Assembly: GCA_035772785.1 (NCBI GenBank)
Contig: JAOCPU010000130.1
Span: 1 to 10,229 of the forward strand
Origin: Phlebiopsis flavidoalba
Taxonomy: Eukaryota > Basidiomycota > Agaricomycetes > Polyporales > Phanerochaetaceae
Direction: 5' to 3'
Length of the DNA: 10,229 bases
Program-made: the position numbers and the translations under genes
The notes under the pieces: model-generated
The model's database searches: none
Told to the model about the DNA's origin: nothing
What the model saw: only the letters and a program-made list of their open reading frames with translations
In this document: one piece after another, positions 1-6,604 of the stretch
Numbering within the stretch: the first letter of the stretch is position 1
Layout: the number at the start of each line of letters is the position of its first letter

Positions 1-225
1 CCGCGCCGTCGCTGTCGCCACGGCACCTGCACATCTCCATTGTCACACCGCCACGCCCTCGCTGTCACCACCCCGCCTCTTCAACATTACAGCTGTGTTC
101 TCCCTGCCACACCTGGTGTGCGACCCCGCCGCGGACCATGCCCCCCACCTCAACACCTAGGCGCCGTTTACCCTACTCCTGCACGCCGCTGTGTTGCTGC
201 CCCTGCCCACAAACTCTGGCATCTC
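1..225 (+). repeat. Dispersed bipartite repeat, copy A, GC-rich left part (truncated by window edge)
   Basis: GC-rich, C/T-skewed sequence that aligns with 3063-3239 in the same orientation. Shared blocks include GGCACCTG followed by a TCACAC(C/T)GCCAC-type stretch, 'TCGTCACC/TCGTCATCCC' variants, and GG(C/T)GCCGTT near 163 and 3191. Copy A has extra sequence (about 110-160) that copy B lacks. The word TTGC at 194-197 matches 3224-3227, and GCAT at 219-222 matches 4500-4503. Those two anchors bracket the insertion point seen in copy B. The open frame at 40-288 is proline-, alanine- and arginine-rich, runs through this repeat, and is not considered a gene. The left boundary lies outside the window. 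Confidence 0.65.
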
Positions 226-255
226 TATTGCACATATCTGGTTTTATCATACATC

Positions 256-749
256 TATGTAGTTAGAGTGCTTCCAAAATACTTGTGAAGTACCCTGTGT
301 TTAGGCAATGAGGGTTGATAGCTAAATAACATGCAAATTTAACTACTGAACAGCAGCCAAATAGAATATCTACTTAATAATGCAACTGAATAGAGTAACT
401 AAAAGCAAATGACTAGCAAACTACATAACAATTGCCTAATAAAAATTAATACCTGAATATAATGAGAACCACCACTGAACAAGCTATGAATTGACATTGA
501 ATAACTGAATGAGAGATAATAGCTAGGTAATAGTTCAACAAAGGCATAATGAAGAAGAAACATGTTAATGAACAGATAATACCACTAATCATTGAATGGT
601 TAGATAATGGCTGGCAAACACAGCGAACAACTGGCGAACACAGCGAACAACTGGCGAACACAGCGAACAACTGGCAAATACCACAAATAATCTGGAAACT
701 GCTGATCATTCATGAATGTTAAATAATGGGTGGATTTTTCCTGATGGTA
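256..749 (+). repeat. Dispersed bipartite repeat, copy A, AT-rich right part
   Basis: About 490 bp that aligns colinearly with 4515-5020. Anchors are TGTAGTTA (258 and 4517), GGCAAT...GTTGATAG, ATAGAGTAA, a perfect 17-bp match at 573-589 and 4835-4851, and the shared end GGATTTTTCCT(G/A)ATG. The offset between copies stays at about 4260, so this is one diverged direct repeat and not scattered low complexity. Homology stops abruptly after the GGATTTTTCCT end, which is therefore the likely right boundary of the family. No coding content is visible; the minus-strand open frame at 446-709 lies within the repeat. Confidence 0.8.
611..680 (+). repeat. 20-bp minisatellite inside copy A
   Basis: Three and a half near-perfect units of CTGGCGAACACAGCGAACAA start at 611, 631, 651 and 671. 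They sit at the point where copy B carries a different, irregular TGGCAAA/GCAAATGCAACAAA array (4871-4962). The arrays seem to have expanded independently from a common seed in the parent repeat. Confidence 0.9.
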
Positions 750-808
750 GAGCCCAGGGATAAATGCGCATTTTTGCTTTTATGCTGGGTACCCCTATTT
801 TGGGGTAT

Positions 809-848
809 ATATCAGGATGTAGCATATGCTGTACTTATCTCCTGATAT
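809..848. repeat. Inverted repeat (hairpin) ATATCAGGA / TCCTGATAT
   Basis: A perfect 9-bp inverted repeat with a 22-nt spacer, just right of the end of copy A. It follows a shorter TACCCC/GGGGTA pair (790-807). It may be the remnant of a small palindromic element; no gene lies close enough to suggest a regulatory role. Confidence 0.5.
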
Positions 849-1402
849 CCCAGCATTGTATGTACACTATCCCGATGCTATATGAATATCCTAGATAGTT
901 ACAACGACCCCCAGACCAATAATACCACCAAGGGAACCTGCCCCAAATATTATTTTTCCGCTTTTCTCCAGAATAATATATATCCCTATTGTTCCCATGT
1001 GCTTGAATAACCTCCAAACTTCATTTCTGTATTGCCTCAGTGTATACCTGTACAATGGCAAGCATACTGCCCATTTCCAGGCTCCCATTGTTGCGGAGGT
1101 AATGGCTCGATGCGTATACAGGCAAAGTACAGAGAGAAAATGTAAAACCAATTGAACTCGTTGTCGGCAGGCAGCGGGGGCCATGCACGACAGGTCTCAG
1201 TCGGAGCTAGCAGCATGCAAGTCGAGCTAAGTCCAATGACCAAGTTAGTATTTGTGTGTATTGTACAGACATTAGAGCTTATCTGAATCCAATGACTAAG
1301 AGGTCGAGATGAGGACTTAGGCAGCGATAGGCTACACTTAAATACTAGTTCACTGGAATGATTACTAAGTCCATGAAAGCAAATAGAAACAAATGGAAAG
1401 TC

Positions 1403-1420
1403 TGAGTCATGCCTGAGTCA
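1403..1420. promoter_or_regulatory. Two TGAGTCA (AP-1/Gcn4-type) sites
   Basis: Perfect TGAGTCA heptamers at 1403-1409 and 1414-1420, start to start 11 bp apart (about one helical turn). Related half-sites follow: GACTGAGT near 1423, TGACTAAG near 1448 and GAGTCAT near 1473. TGA(C/G)TCA is the known binding core of fungal bZIP factors such as Gcn4/CpcA. No gene is recognisable downstream, so use as a promoter element is speculative. Confidence 0.25.
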
Positions 1421-1791
1421 GCGACTGAGTAAGCATATCAGCGTGTATGACTAAGCAGGGCTAGACTCCGAGGAGTCATCTATTGTAACTACGTGCTGTG
1501 CTTTTGGACTAAAGGGGCCACTCTGGGTCATGCAGGGCATTATACTAAGTCAAAAAATTAGTGGGTGTCTGCGCACGCTGCATCACCCATTTCCCCAGAG
1601 TATACACCCAATTTGCCATTTGACCGCTTTTCTAGTTATTATAATAGTATGTATTTTATTGTAGGCCCTGCACATTATGGAACCTCTTAAAAAATCAAGA
1701 TTTGAGCTTTACAAATGTATATCTATGTAACTTAAACAAAAGTATGGAGGAGAACAAAAGGAGAGGGCAGGAAGAGCAGCAGAAATAGGCA

Positions 1792-1958
1792 GGAAAAGCG
1801 GAATATAATGCCAGGAGCTCGCCCATCAAGATCTAATCTATTTTGATGGAAGCAAGATCTGGGGAAGCCTATCTAGAAGCAGGCACCATCAGTGCCACAA
1901 AGCTTTTGATGGGAACTGGTCCCTGGCGCTTTTTTTGAGTGCTTTTTTCCGCAATTCC
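1792..1958. repeat. MITE-like element with imperfect inverted arms
   Basis: The outer arms are GGAAAAGCGGAA (1792-1803) and TTCCGCAATTCC (1947-1958), 10 of 12 complementary. The inner arms are GCCAGGAGCTCGCCCATCAAG (1810-1830) and, on the other strand, GCCAGGGACCAGTTCCCATCAAAAG (1902-1926), alignable with short gaps. The loop holds another TTGATGG copy (near 1852) that can pair with CCATCAAG. About 167 bp with no coding capacity fits a decayed foldback or MITE. No clear target-site duplication is visible. Confidence 0.4.
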
Positions 1959-2316
1959 ATGGGTTGCATATTGTAGAAAACTCTATTTTGCCTCATAGCT
2001 CCCTTCCATTAAGATATATAACAAAACTGTTTAACTGACATATGGTTTGTTTTGATGGCTCTACTATCTAGAATATTTTCGGTATTTTTTGACATATGCC
2101 TATCCCCCATTCTAGAATATGGAATAGTGAAACATACTGCCACTGAGCCATAGCCCAATAATGCAATGCAGGCCGTTATAAGGATAGTCCCATAATATAT
2201 AACGGCTACATGCATGCCTGGACAGAGTACGCGCAAGTACTCTTTCATTGAATCCATTCCGCCTCCACTGTTGGCCGTCGTTGGCAAGAACGGCGGCTCC
2301 GCTCCTCTTGTCTTAT
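1959..2316. other. Spacer to the left of copy B
   Basis: No gene supported. The minus-strand open frame at 2009-2320 (103 codons) has no recognisable domain and runs into the repeat edge. Near 2259-2300 there is a GC-rich patch with CGTCGTTGGC-like words. The left border of copy B is placed at 2317 because recognisable homology to copy C starts there, but the true end of the family could lie further left. Confidence 0.35.
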
Positions 2317-2560
2317 ACAAGGACCCCTTTGGGGGTTCTTGATGGGCTTTTTCTTACCCTTACCCCTTACCCCCCTGCCAGGGGCCTCGGCTATTCTCCC
2401 ATTCCCACGCAGCGCGGTCGCACGCTGGGATCTGAATCTACAGTTACCACAGGTCATGGCCACTACCACCACCAGACATAAGGAACAACACTTCAAGAGT
2501 GTCAGGGACGGCCGGGGAGGTGCGCAAGGTGCACAATCCAGCCTCTCGCGGGACGAACGA

Positions 2561-2628
2561 GGCCTGTGGGCTCTACGGCACAAGGTATGTACAAGGCCTG
2601 CGGGCTCCACAGCACAAGGTACGTACAA
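2561..2628 (+). repeat. 34-bp tandem duplication
   Basis: Two adjacent units, 2561-2594 and 2595-2628. Both begin GGCCTG(T/C)GGGCTC and end GCACAAGGTA(T/C)GTACAA. A few transitions separate them, so the duplication is fairly recent relative to the age of the copies. Confidence 0.85.
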
Positions 2629-2835
2629 CCACCATTTAACCATCTTTGCGTGCCGATCTCTAGTCAAACCTGCCTGTACATGCGTGTACAGGCAACGCAT
2701 GCACGCGGCCAACGGATATTGGTCTGTCACCTTCGCCGTTGTGTCCCCATCCCCGCCTCCATGCTCGTGCCCCCCAAGCCACACCCTCGGCCTTGCACTC
2801 TTTTGCGCTTGCACCTTTGAATTCTTGTGCCAGCA

Positions 2836-2893
2836 CATCCTCCTATCAGCGCCCTCGCCCTCAGCATCCTCCTATCAGCACCCTTGCCCTCAC
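2836..2893 (+). repeat. 29-bp tandem duplication
   Basis: Two adjacent units, 2836-2864 and 2865-2893, each starting CATCCTCCTATCAGC and continuing with a CCCT(C/T)GCCCTCA-type tail. It lies in the pyrimidine-rich part of copy B. Confidence 0.85.
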
Positions 2894-3231
2894 CCTTTCA
2901 TGCTCGCGACCCCGCCCTCGTATCCACAAGTCCTCACACTCAAGTCTCACAACTCCCGCCCTCGCACCTATGCTCTTTGGTCGTCGCTTTCGCATTTGCA
3001 CAGCGGCATCTACTGCTGGCCTCTCCCTGCACTGGCACTTGAGTTCTCAGGCCTGTACTTGCGCCGGTCCCTGCGCCGGCGCTGTTGCAATGGCACCTGC
3101 CGATTGTCATCATCACACTGCCACACCATTGCTGTCGTCATCCCACCTCCACACCAATCACGTCCTTGCCATCAATCTTGTCCCCACAAGGTGCCGTTGG
3201 CCTCCTTCTTGTGCACTGTTGCATTGCTTCC

Positions 3232-3239
3232 CTTATGTC
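3232..3239 (+). repeat. Left target-site duplication (8 bp, CTTATGTC)
   Basis: CTTATGTC lies immediately outside the left inverted terminus of the inserted element, and an identical octamer lies immediately outside the right terminus (4483-4490). Removing the element and one octamer restores the spacing between TTGC and GCAT seen in copy A (194-222). Confidence 0.55.
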
Positions 3240-3263
3240 AAGAATGATGCTGAATTGGGCATT

Positions 3264-3339
3264 CCGCCCCTTAGACGCCTGTCCGCCCCATTAGCACTTG
3301 ACCGCCCCGCAAGCGCCTGACCGCCCCGCGGCGTCACAC
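3264..3339 (+). repeat. 19-bp-periodic subterminal array (CCGCCCC)
   Basis: CCGCCCC occurs at 3264, 3283, 3302 and 3321, exactly 19 bp apart. Full units such as 3271-3289, 3290-3308 and 3309-3327 all end G(T/A)CCGCCCC or a close variant. The right end has inverted counterparts (GGGGCGG at 4425 and AGCGGA near 4415) with closer spacing. Subterminal repeats of this kind are known transposase-binding sites in several DNA transposon families; that role is inferred here. Confidence 0.6.
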
Positions 3340-3548
3340 TGTCACCTGCTGTCACAGGCGCCGCGAACCGTCACACTGTTCAGCAACTTTCTTGGACGCA
3401 AAGTCTTGGTCTCCCCTAGTCTCATTCCCATCCCGCACCGGACTCCGAAAGCGCAAGGCTTTCCGCCGGCGAATTGAACATTGAAAAACGGATGTTCGCC
3501 GTCTGTCCAGAGAGTCTGGTGCATTTGGATCATGACCGGCTACATCGC

Positions 3549-3576
3549 GCGCGCACGTGATCATCACGCTCGCGCC
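3549..3576. repeat. Inverted repeat with CACGTG box upstream of the helicase fragment
   Basis: CGTGAT-C-ATCACG (3556-3568) is a perfect palindrome around one base. It is extended by GCGCG on the left and CGCGC on the right with small bulges. It contains CACGTG (3554-3559), the bHLH E-box core known in fungi. It lies about 160 bp before the helicase start and could be a promoter site or just internal transposon structure. Confidence 0.35.
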
Positions 3577-3724
3577 TTGGAATCATTAGCCGACGGCTCT
3601 CGTCGCCTTGCCACCACGTCCCCCGCCTCCCACTCACTGTCTCTCTGACATGTACGACGTCCACGCTCTTTCGTAATATATTCTTCGAATTTTCCACTCG
3701 TTTACAACCGTGACGTGCTCAAAA

Positions 3725-4075
3725 ATGCCCACCACATCAAATTCTCGCAGTCCTCCGCCGGTCGCGCCTCGCGAAGACCCCTACCTGCTGCTGAATGAAC
3801 GCAGACAAGAGGCCGCCGAGACAAGAGAATATGACTCTGCTGCTTTTCGCTTATGGCTTGTCAGCTGTATTCAAGAAGCATCGAATATAACACCTTATCC
3901 CTGGCAGCTTGATATGGGAGAGGCTCTTGAACTCGGACTTGATAGCTGCCTTTTGGTGGGCACTGGCTTGGGAAAAACACTGATGTTCTCGATGCCAATC
4001 CTTGCCGATGATACCGGCAAGGAAATGGTGATAATTATCTCGCCGCTGCGCGGGAATGTTCTCGATTGGGGATGA
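3725..4075 (+). pseudogene. Truncated RecQ-like DEAD/DEAH-box DNA helicase, N-terminal fragment
   Basis: A 116-codon open frame starting at ATG 3725 (AAAA before ATG, a good fungal context); the frame is open for five more codons upstream but with no other ATG. Residues 1-20 are S/P-rich. Residues 21-50 look helical and charged. Residues 57-68 (PYPWQLDMGEAL) match the Q/motif-0-like segment of the Agaricomycete RecQ-like helicase family. GTGLGKTL (79-86) is the Walker A motif I. IIISPL (103-108) is motif Ia. The frame then hits TGA at 4073. Motif II (DE-H/D) and the whole second RecA domain are absent, against several hundred residues in full-length members, so it cannot be a working helicase. 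The residues after ISPL (RGNVLDWG) depart from the family, suggesting a frameshift or capture breakpoint at about 4048-4060. An AT-rich TAATATATT stretch at 3675 could act as core promoter. It lies wholly inside the TIR-bounded insertion, hence a captured gene fragment. The helicase assignment is fairly secure; the exact subfamily is not. Confidence 0.7.
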
Positions 4076-4319
4076 CGTCGGGATTGGTAAGCAGGCCCCG
4101 CCCGCCATACGGTCGCGTATAATATTCGAGTACAATTCACGTGTACATAAGCTGGCCTTCAAGGGCCCTAGTCGGAGCGTAGACGAATATCACCACCCCT
4201 TCGCGCATACACTTTTATTATCAGATGTTGTGGAATGTTTACGCAGATTTAAATGGCATCTAACGATGCTACGACATGTTAAAGAATGTCTCCCCAGGTT
4301 TGCTTTTCACTGGGGCTAA
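4056..4319 (+). CDS. Uncertain open frame overlapping the helicase end, with a degenerate zinc-finger-like stretch
   Basis: An 87-codon frame, offset from the helicase frame and overlapping its last 20 bases. Not recognised as a known protein. Codons at 4236-4289 read C-x3-F-x5-M-x2-H-x3-C, which fits the second half of a C2H2/C2HC finger, but the first expected cysteine is a valine. It could be a second captured fragment, an exon joined by splicing (a GTAAG donor-like site lies at 4086), or a chance frame. No other support exists for translation. Confidence 0.2.
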   Translation: MFSIGDDVGIGKQAPPAIRSRIIFEYNSRVHKLAFKGPSRSVDEYHHPFAHTLLLSDVVECLRRFKWHLTMLRHVKECLPRFAFHWG

Positions 4320-4482
4320 CTGCCAGCACCTCCTCCGAAGCATGGGTAGGCACTGGGTGACGGCTATGTGTGACGGCGGGTCACTCGTGATGGCCTGTGA
4401 CAAGGCGCCAATGGAGCGGACAGCGGGGCGGACAGGCGTCTAGTCACGCGTGGGGCAGAAAGTCCAACTCCGAAATGTTCTG

Positions 4483-4490
4483 CTTATGTC
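4483..4490 (+). repeat. Right target-site duplication (8 bp, CTTATGTC)
   Basis: Identical to 3232-3239 and directly adjacent to the right terminus of the inserted element. Homology to copy A resumes within about 10 bp (GCAT at 4500). Confidence 0.55.
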
Positions 4491-5020
4491 TATATCTTAG
4501 CATTCTGTAATTCCCTTGTAGTTAAACTAATCTTCTTGAAATAACTGTGAACTACTTGAATTCAGGCAATAGGCAATCAGAGTTGATAGTTGGAGAAACA
4601 CACAAGTTCAACTACTGGAAACAGCTGTCAAATGGAGTGCAAACTCAAGAATGCAGATTAATAGAGTAATTCAAAGCAAATGCCTAGTAAATTGTATGTT
4701 AATTGCCTAATAAGAAGTAATGCCTAAATATAAAAATGACAAAACAGCCAAATAAGCTGTGAATTGATCATGAATGCCAAAATGAGAGGTAATAGTTAAA
4801 TAGAATGATCATAAAAAAACAGCATGTTAATGTGCAGATAATACCACTAATTGTTGAATGGTTGAATCATGACTGGCAAATGCAGAAAACAGTGGCAAAC
4901 TTGTGGCAAACTTGTGGCAAATGCAGCAAATGCAACAAATGCAGGGCAAATGCAACAAATGATTTAGAAACTGCTGAGCATTAATGAATGTTAAAGAATG
5001 GGAGGATTTTTCCTAATGCA
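4491..5020 (+). repeat. Dispersed bipartite repeat, copy B, AT-rich right part
   Basis: The continuation of copy B after the insertion; it aligns with copy A at about 210-749. Anchors are TGTAGTTA (4517), a GTTGATAG block near 4583, the 17-bp perfect match at 4835-4851, AAACTGCTGA near 4967 and the shared terminal GGATTTTTCCTAATG. Homology ends sharply at about 5020. No coding capacity is visible. Confidence 0.8.
4871..4962 (+). repeat. Irregular short tandem array in copy B
   Basis: Variants of TGGCAAACTTG (two adjacent units near 4901-4923) and GCAAATGCAACAAAT (near 4916-4960). It occupies the same place in the parent repeat as the regular 20-bp array of copy A (611-680), but the unit and length differ. 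Confidence 0.75.
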
Positions 5021-5516
5021 CTGACACTCTCAGCAGGTCCAATTGGCGTTCGCAGAACTCATTGCATGCTAGTGCAGGAACGCAGGTGTGGGCGCACCTA
5101 ATGAAAGTGACGCACTGCTGCATGGCAGTGCTGTTTTGAGTCTTGGATGTCCTCCTGATTTGACTTGTATAAAATTCTTCTTTAAACTTGACTAAACATA
5201 TCAGAAAGCATGCTGGAGGTGTAGGCTATGCTAATACCTATTATATGCAAGTATATAACACTCTGAAAAGTGTGAATTAGTTGAAAAACCACTTAGATGT
5301 GTGTTAGCCTTGTATTAGCCTCAGAGTACCAGATTAACAGAATAGTCTGCAGAAAGTGCAAAAAAGTGACCAATTAGTGAGCTGTTAGTATCAAATTAAT
5401 GGCCAACCTATATCATTTGGACACAATTTCCAGAGATATTAATACAGTTCCACTAATTCACTAATCTGTCACGGTTCTATATCCATATAGATAGATTGGT
5501 ATTTGAAGGTTCTCCA
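5021..5516. other. Spacer between copy B and the minisatellite
   Basis: No gene seen. GCACTGC/GCAGTGC at 5112-5118 and 5125-5131 form a 7-bp hairpin with a 6-nt loop. From about 5270 to 5460 the sequence is rich in TTAG and ATTAGT words, as is the spacer at 9500-9970. CACTAATCTGT (near 5458) is also found near 9972. These shared words are too short to claim homology. Confidence 0.4.
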
Positions 5517-5888
5517 AATATATATCATATGATATATTTACACTTGAATATATATTATGTAATCTATTTACACTTGAATATATATATGATGTAATCTATT
5601 TACGCTTGAATATATATTATGTAATATATTTACACTTGAATATATATTGTGTAATATATTTACACTCAAACATATATTATGTAATATATTTACACTTGGG
5701 TAAATATTATGTAGTATATTTACACTTGAATATATATTGTGTGGTATATTTACACTTGCATATATTGTGTAATATATTTACACTTGAATATATTTTATGT
5801 AATCTATTTACACTTGAATATATATTATATAATCTATTTACACTTGAATATATATAGTGTAATATATTTATACTTAAATACATATAGT
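5517..5888 (+). repeat. 30-bp AT-rich minisatellite, 12 units
   Basis: Twelve imperfect units of consensus TATATATTATGTAAT(A/C)TATT followed by TACACTTGAA; most are 30 bp, with one 32-bp and one 28-bp variant. The invariant core is TTTACACTTGAA. Because the unit is a multiple of three, the array stays open in one frame (5606-5857) and would encode a ten-residue repeat rich in Y, I and L. The 28-bp unit changes the frame partway, and no promoter or other coding sign supports translation, so the frame is treated as an artefact. It may be a matrix-attachment-like or simply unstable locus. Confidence 0.95.
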
Positions 5889-5947
5889 GTCATTTTTATT
5901 ATATAAAGCAATTACAACCTAAAATGGCTGAGATAAATATGCAATGT

Positions 5948-6009
5948 GATTGGCTAGACAAAGAAGCCAGAAACAAATGCTGATTGGCTGCACAATAGGC
6001 CATATAAAA
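5948..6009 (+). promoter_or_regulatory. Promoter-like cluster: two inverted CCAAT boxes and a TATA box
   Basis: GATTGGCT occurs twice (5948-5955 and 5982-5989), 34 bp apart; each contains ATTGG, the reverse of CCAAT, a known binding site of the fungal HAP/CBC complex. TATAAAA follows at 6003-6009. Order and spacing resemble a core fungal promoter. The nearest downstream candidate start is ATG 6215, about 205 bp from the TATA box, implying a long leader or a different target. Confidence 0.4.
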
Positions 6010-6214
6010 CCAAGCTATCACTAGCAAATGCTAGGGCACTACATACCGCCACTCATAGCATTTGAGGTGCTGTTAGAAATTGGCAGGGACAGTGATAACT
6101 TTTGAGGGTTAAAGGTAGAGGTAGAAAAGAGTAAGGATAAAAGTAGCCACAATTTAACCCTTAATCTTTTTATACTTTTTTTACGGAAATTCACTTGGAT
6201 GGTCATAAGCCAGA

Positions 6215-6604
6215 ATGGCAGTTAGTGATGATATCAAACTTTACCTCCAAAACTCAAATGTTGCCTTTTGTTGTTCAATATCTTGGAGAGTGAAGAAATC
6301 TGATCCTGCTCACATTATGGTAGAATTTCCTCACCCTGAGAAAAGAGGATGCAAACCATCCAAAAAAGCAGCAACAGTTCAAGACACTGTATTAGACACA
6401 ATAAGCGCTAGGAGCCAGAAGGTCTGGGAATTGGGAATTCTGTGCTGGTGTCTGTGCTGTCTGTGTCTCTGTGCCGTCCGTGCCATCTCTGGTGCCTATA
6501 ACATACACGATCTGATGTACCTATCTATATATAGCTTTATGTTGGGATTTTCAACTGGCAAAGTGCTACCTCTGGCAGCAGTTGAACCTTGCTTGTCTAC
6601 TTGA
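6215..6604 (+). CDS. Possible small hypothetical protein (129 codons), unrecognised
   Basis: The ATG at 6215 has A at -3 and G at +4, a favourable context, and lies downstream of the CCAAT/TATA cluster at 5948-6009. Residues 1-64 look protein-like, with a basic patch KPSKKAA (47-53) and balanced composition. From about residue 70 (6425) the frame enters a GT-rich segment (6423-6487) giving a cysteine/leucine-rich hydrophobic run (about 71-91) that could look like a membrane helix. That same segment is a repeat, inverted at 8086-8155, so the original frame may have been interrupted by a repeat insertion. No family recognised. Introns cannot be ruled out. It could also be a fragment of a mobile element. 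Confidence 0.3.
   Translation: MAVSDDIKLYLQNSNVAFCCSISWRVKKSDPAHIMVEFPHPEKRGCKPSKKAATVQDTVLDTISARSQKVWELGILCWCLCCLCLCAVRAISGAYNIHDLMYLSIYSFMLGFSTGKVLPLAAVEPCLST
6423..6487 (+). repeat. Short dispersed repeat, left member of an inverted pair
   Basis: Read in reverse complement, this segment aligns with 8086-8155 over about 65-70 nt with small gaps: GTGGCAC(A/G)GAC(A/G)GCA-type start, CACAGA-rich middle and CACAGAATT(C/T)CC...TTCCC end. Part is low complexity (CACAGA periodicity), but the CACAGAATT...TTCCC end is not. Confidence 0.5.

Larger units (their letters stand above)
750..1790. other. Gene-free spacer with small inverted repeats
   Basis: No convincing gene. The minus-strand open frames at 835-1243 overlap one another in different frames and have no recognisable domain. 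Visible structure: palindrome AATGCGCATT near 763, TACCCC/GGGGTA arms at 790-795 and 802-807, and a 9-bp inverted repeat ATATCAGGA/TCCTGATAT at 809-817 and 840-848. From about 1225 to 1555 short words related to GACTAAG or its complement recur (for example 1227, 1293, 1364, 1448 and 1543), some within a longer shared CCAATGAC(C/T)AAG context. No function can be assigned. Confidence 0.5.
2317..3239 (+). repeat. Dispersed bipartite repeat, copy B, GC-rich left part
   Basis: The first 200 bp (2317-2516) match copy C at 10033-10228: ACAAGG(A/G)CCCCTTTGGG at the start, CCACAGG(T/C)CATGGCCAC in the middle, and ACACTTCAAGAGTGT followed by GACGGCCGGG at the end. The last part (about 3063-3239) matches copy A at 1-205. 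The sequence between is strongly C/T-skewed and built of degenerate CCCTCGCCCTC and CACCTG-like words. Several long open frames cross it (302 codons at 2339-3247 and 193 codons at 2739-3320 on +; 197 codons at 2245-2838 on -). All are low-complexity and overlap in several frames, so they are attributed to base composition and not to genes. Confidence 0.7.
3240..4482 (+). mobile_element. Non-autonomous DNA transposon with TIRs and a captured helicase fragment
   Basis: A 1243-bp insertion in copy B. The outer 31 nt (3240-3270, and 4452-4482 reversed) match at 21 of 31 positions without gaps; the right end begins CAGAA when read inward. Further in, TAGACGCCTGTCCGCCCC (3272-3289) is perfectly inverted at 4425-4442. 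Shorter inverted matches follow at 3350-3359/4393-4402 and 3368-3376/4368-4376. The element is flanked by the octamer CTTATGTC on both sides. Copy A of the host repeat is uninterrupted at the matching point. Eight-bp duplications are known for hAT, P and some Zisupton/KDZ elements; a CAGAA start would suit hAT, but the family is not proven. It carries no transposase, only a truncated helicase open frame, so it would depend on an enzyme supplied elsewhere. It is GC-richer than the AT-rich half of its host repeat. Confidence 0.6.

Noticed and set aside
2353..2376. Telomere-like CTTACCCTTACCCCTTACCCCCC stretch
   Set aside because: Not the fungal TTAGGG/CCCTAA repeat; irregular, short, and absent from the corresponding place in copy C.
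2245..2838. 197-codon minus-strand open frame
   Set aside because: Lies in the same repeat, opposite the plus-strand frames; Arg/Cys/Pro-rich as expected from GC-rich sequence, with no recognisable motif.
2339..3247. 302-codon plus-strand open frame, the longest in the window
   Set aside because: It lies in the GC-rich, pyrimidine-skewed half of a dispersed repeat, has low-complexity composition, contains tandem duplications, and other long frames overlap it in several frames and on both strands. No domain is recognised.
3342..3567. Minus-strand frames at 3342-3533 and 3352-3567
   Set aside because: They overlap each other in different frames within the transposon's GC-rich left end, upstream of the helicase start; no recognisable domain.
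3851..4162. Minus-strand open frames opposite the helicase
   Set aside because: Shadows of the plus-strand helicase coding sequence; no motifs of their own.
5440..5470. Homology between 5440-5470 and 9965-9985 (CACTAATCTGT)
   Set aside because: Only about 11 bp in AT-rich sequence, with no colinear extension; likely chance.
5606..5857. Open frame encoding ten-residue Y/I/L-rich repeats
   Set aside because: Produced by the 30-bp minisatellite period; the frame changes at a 28-bp unit and nothing supports translation.
5517..5888. CRISPR-like regular repeats
   Set aside because: Units are contiguous with no unique spacers; it is a minisatellite in a eukaryotic-looking context.
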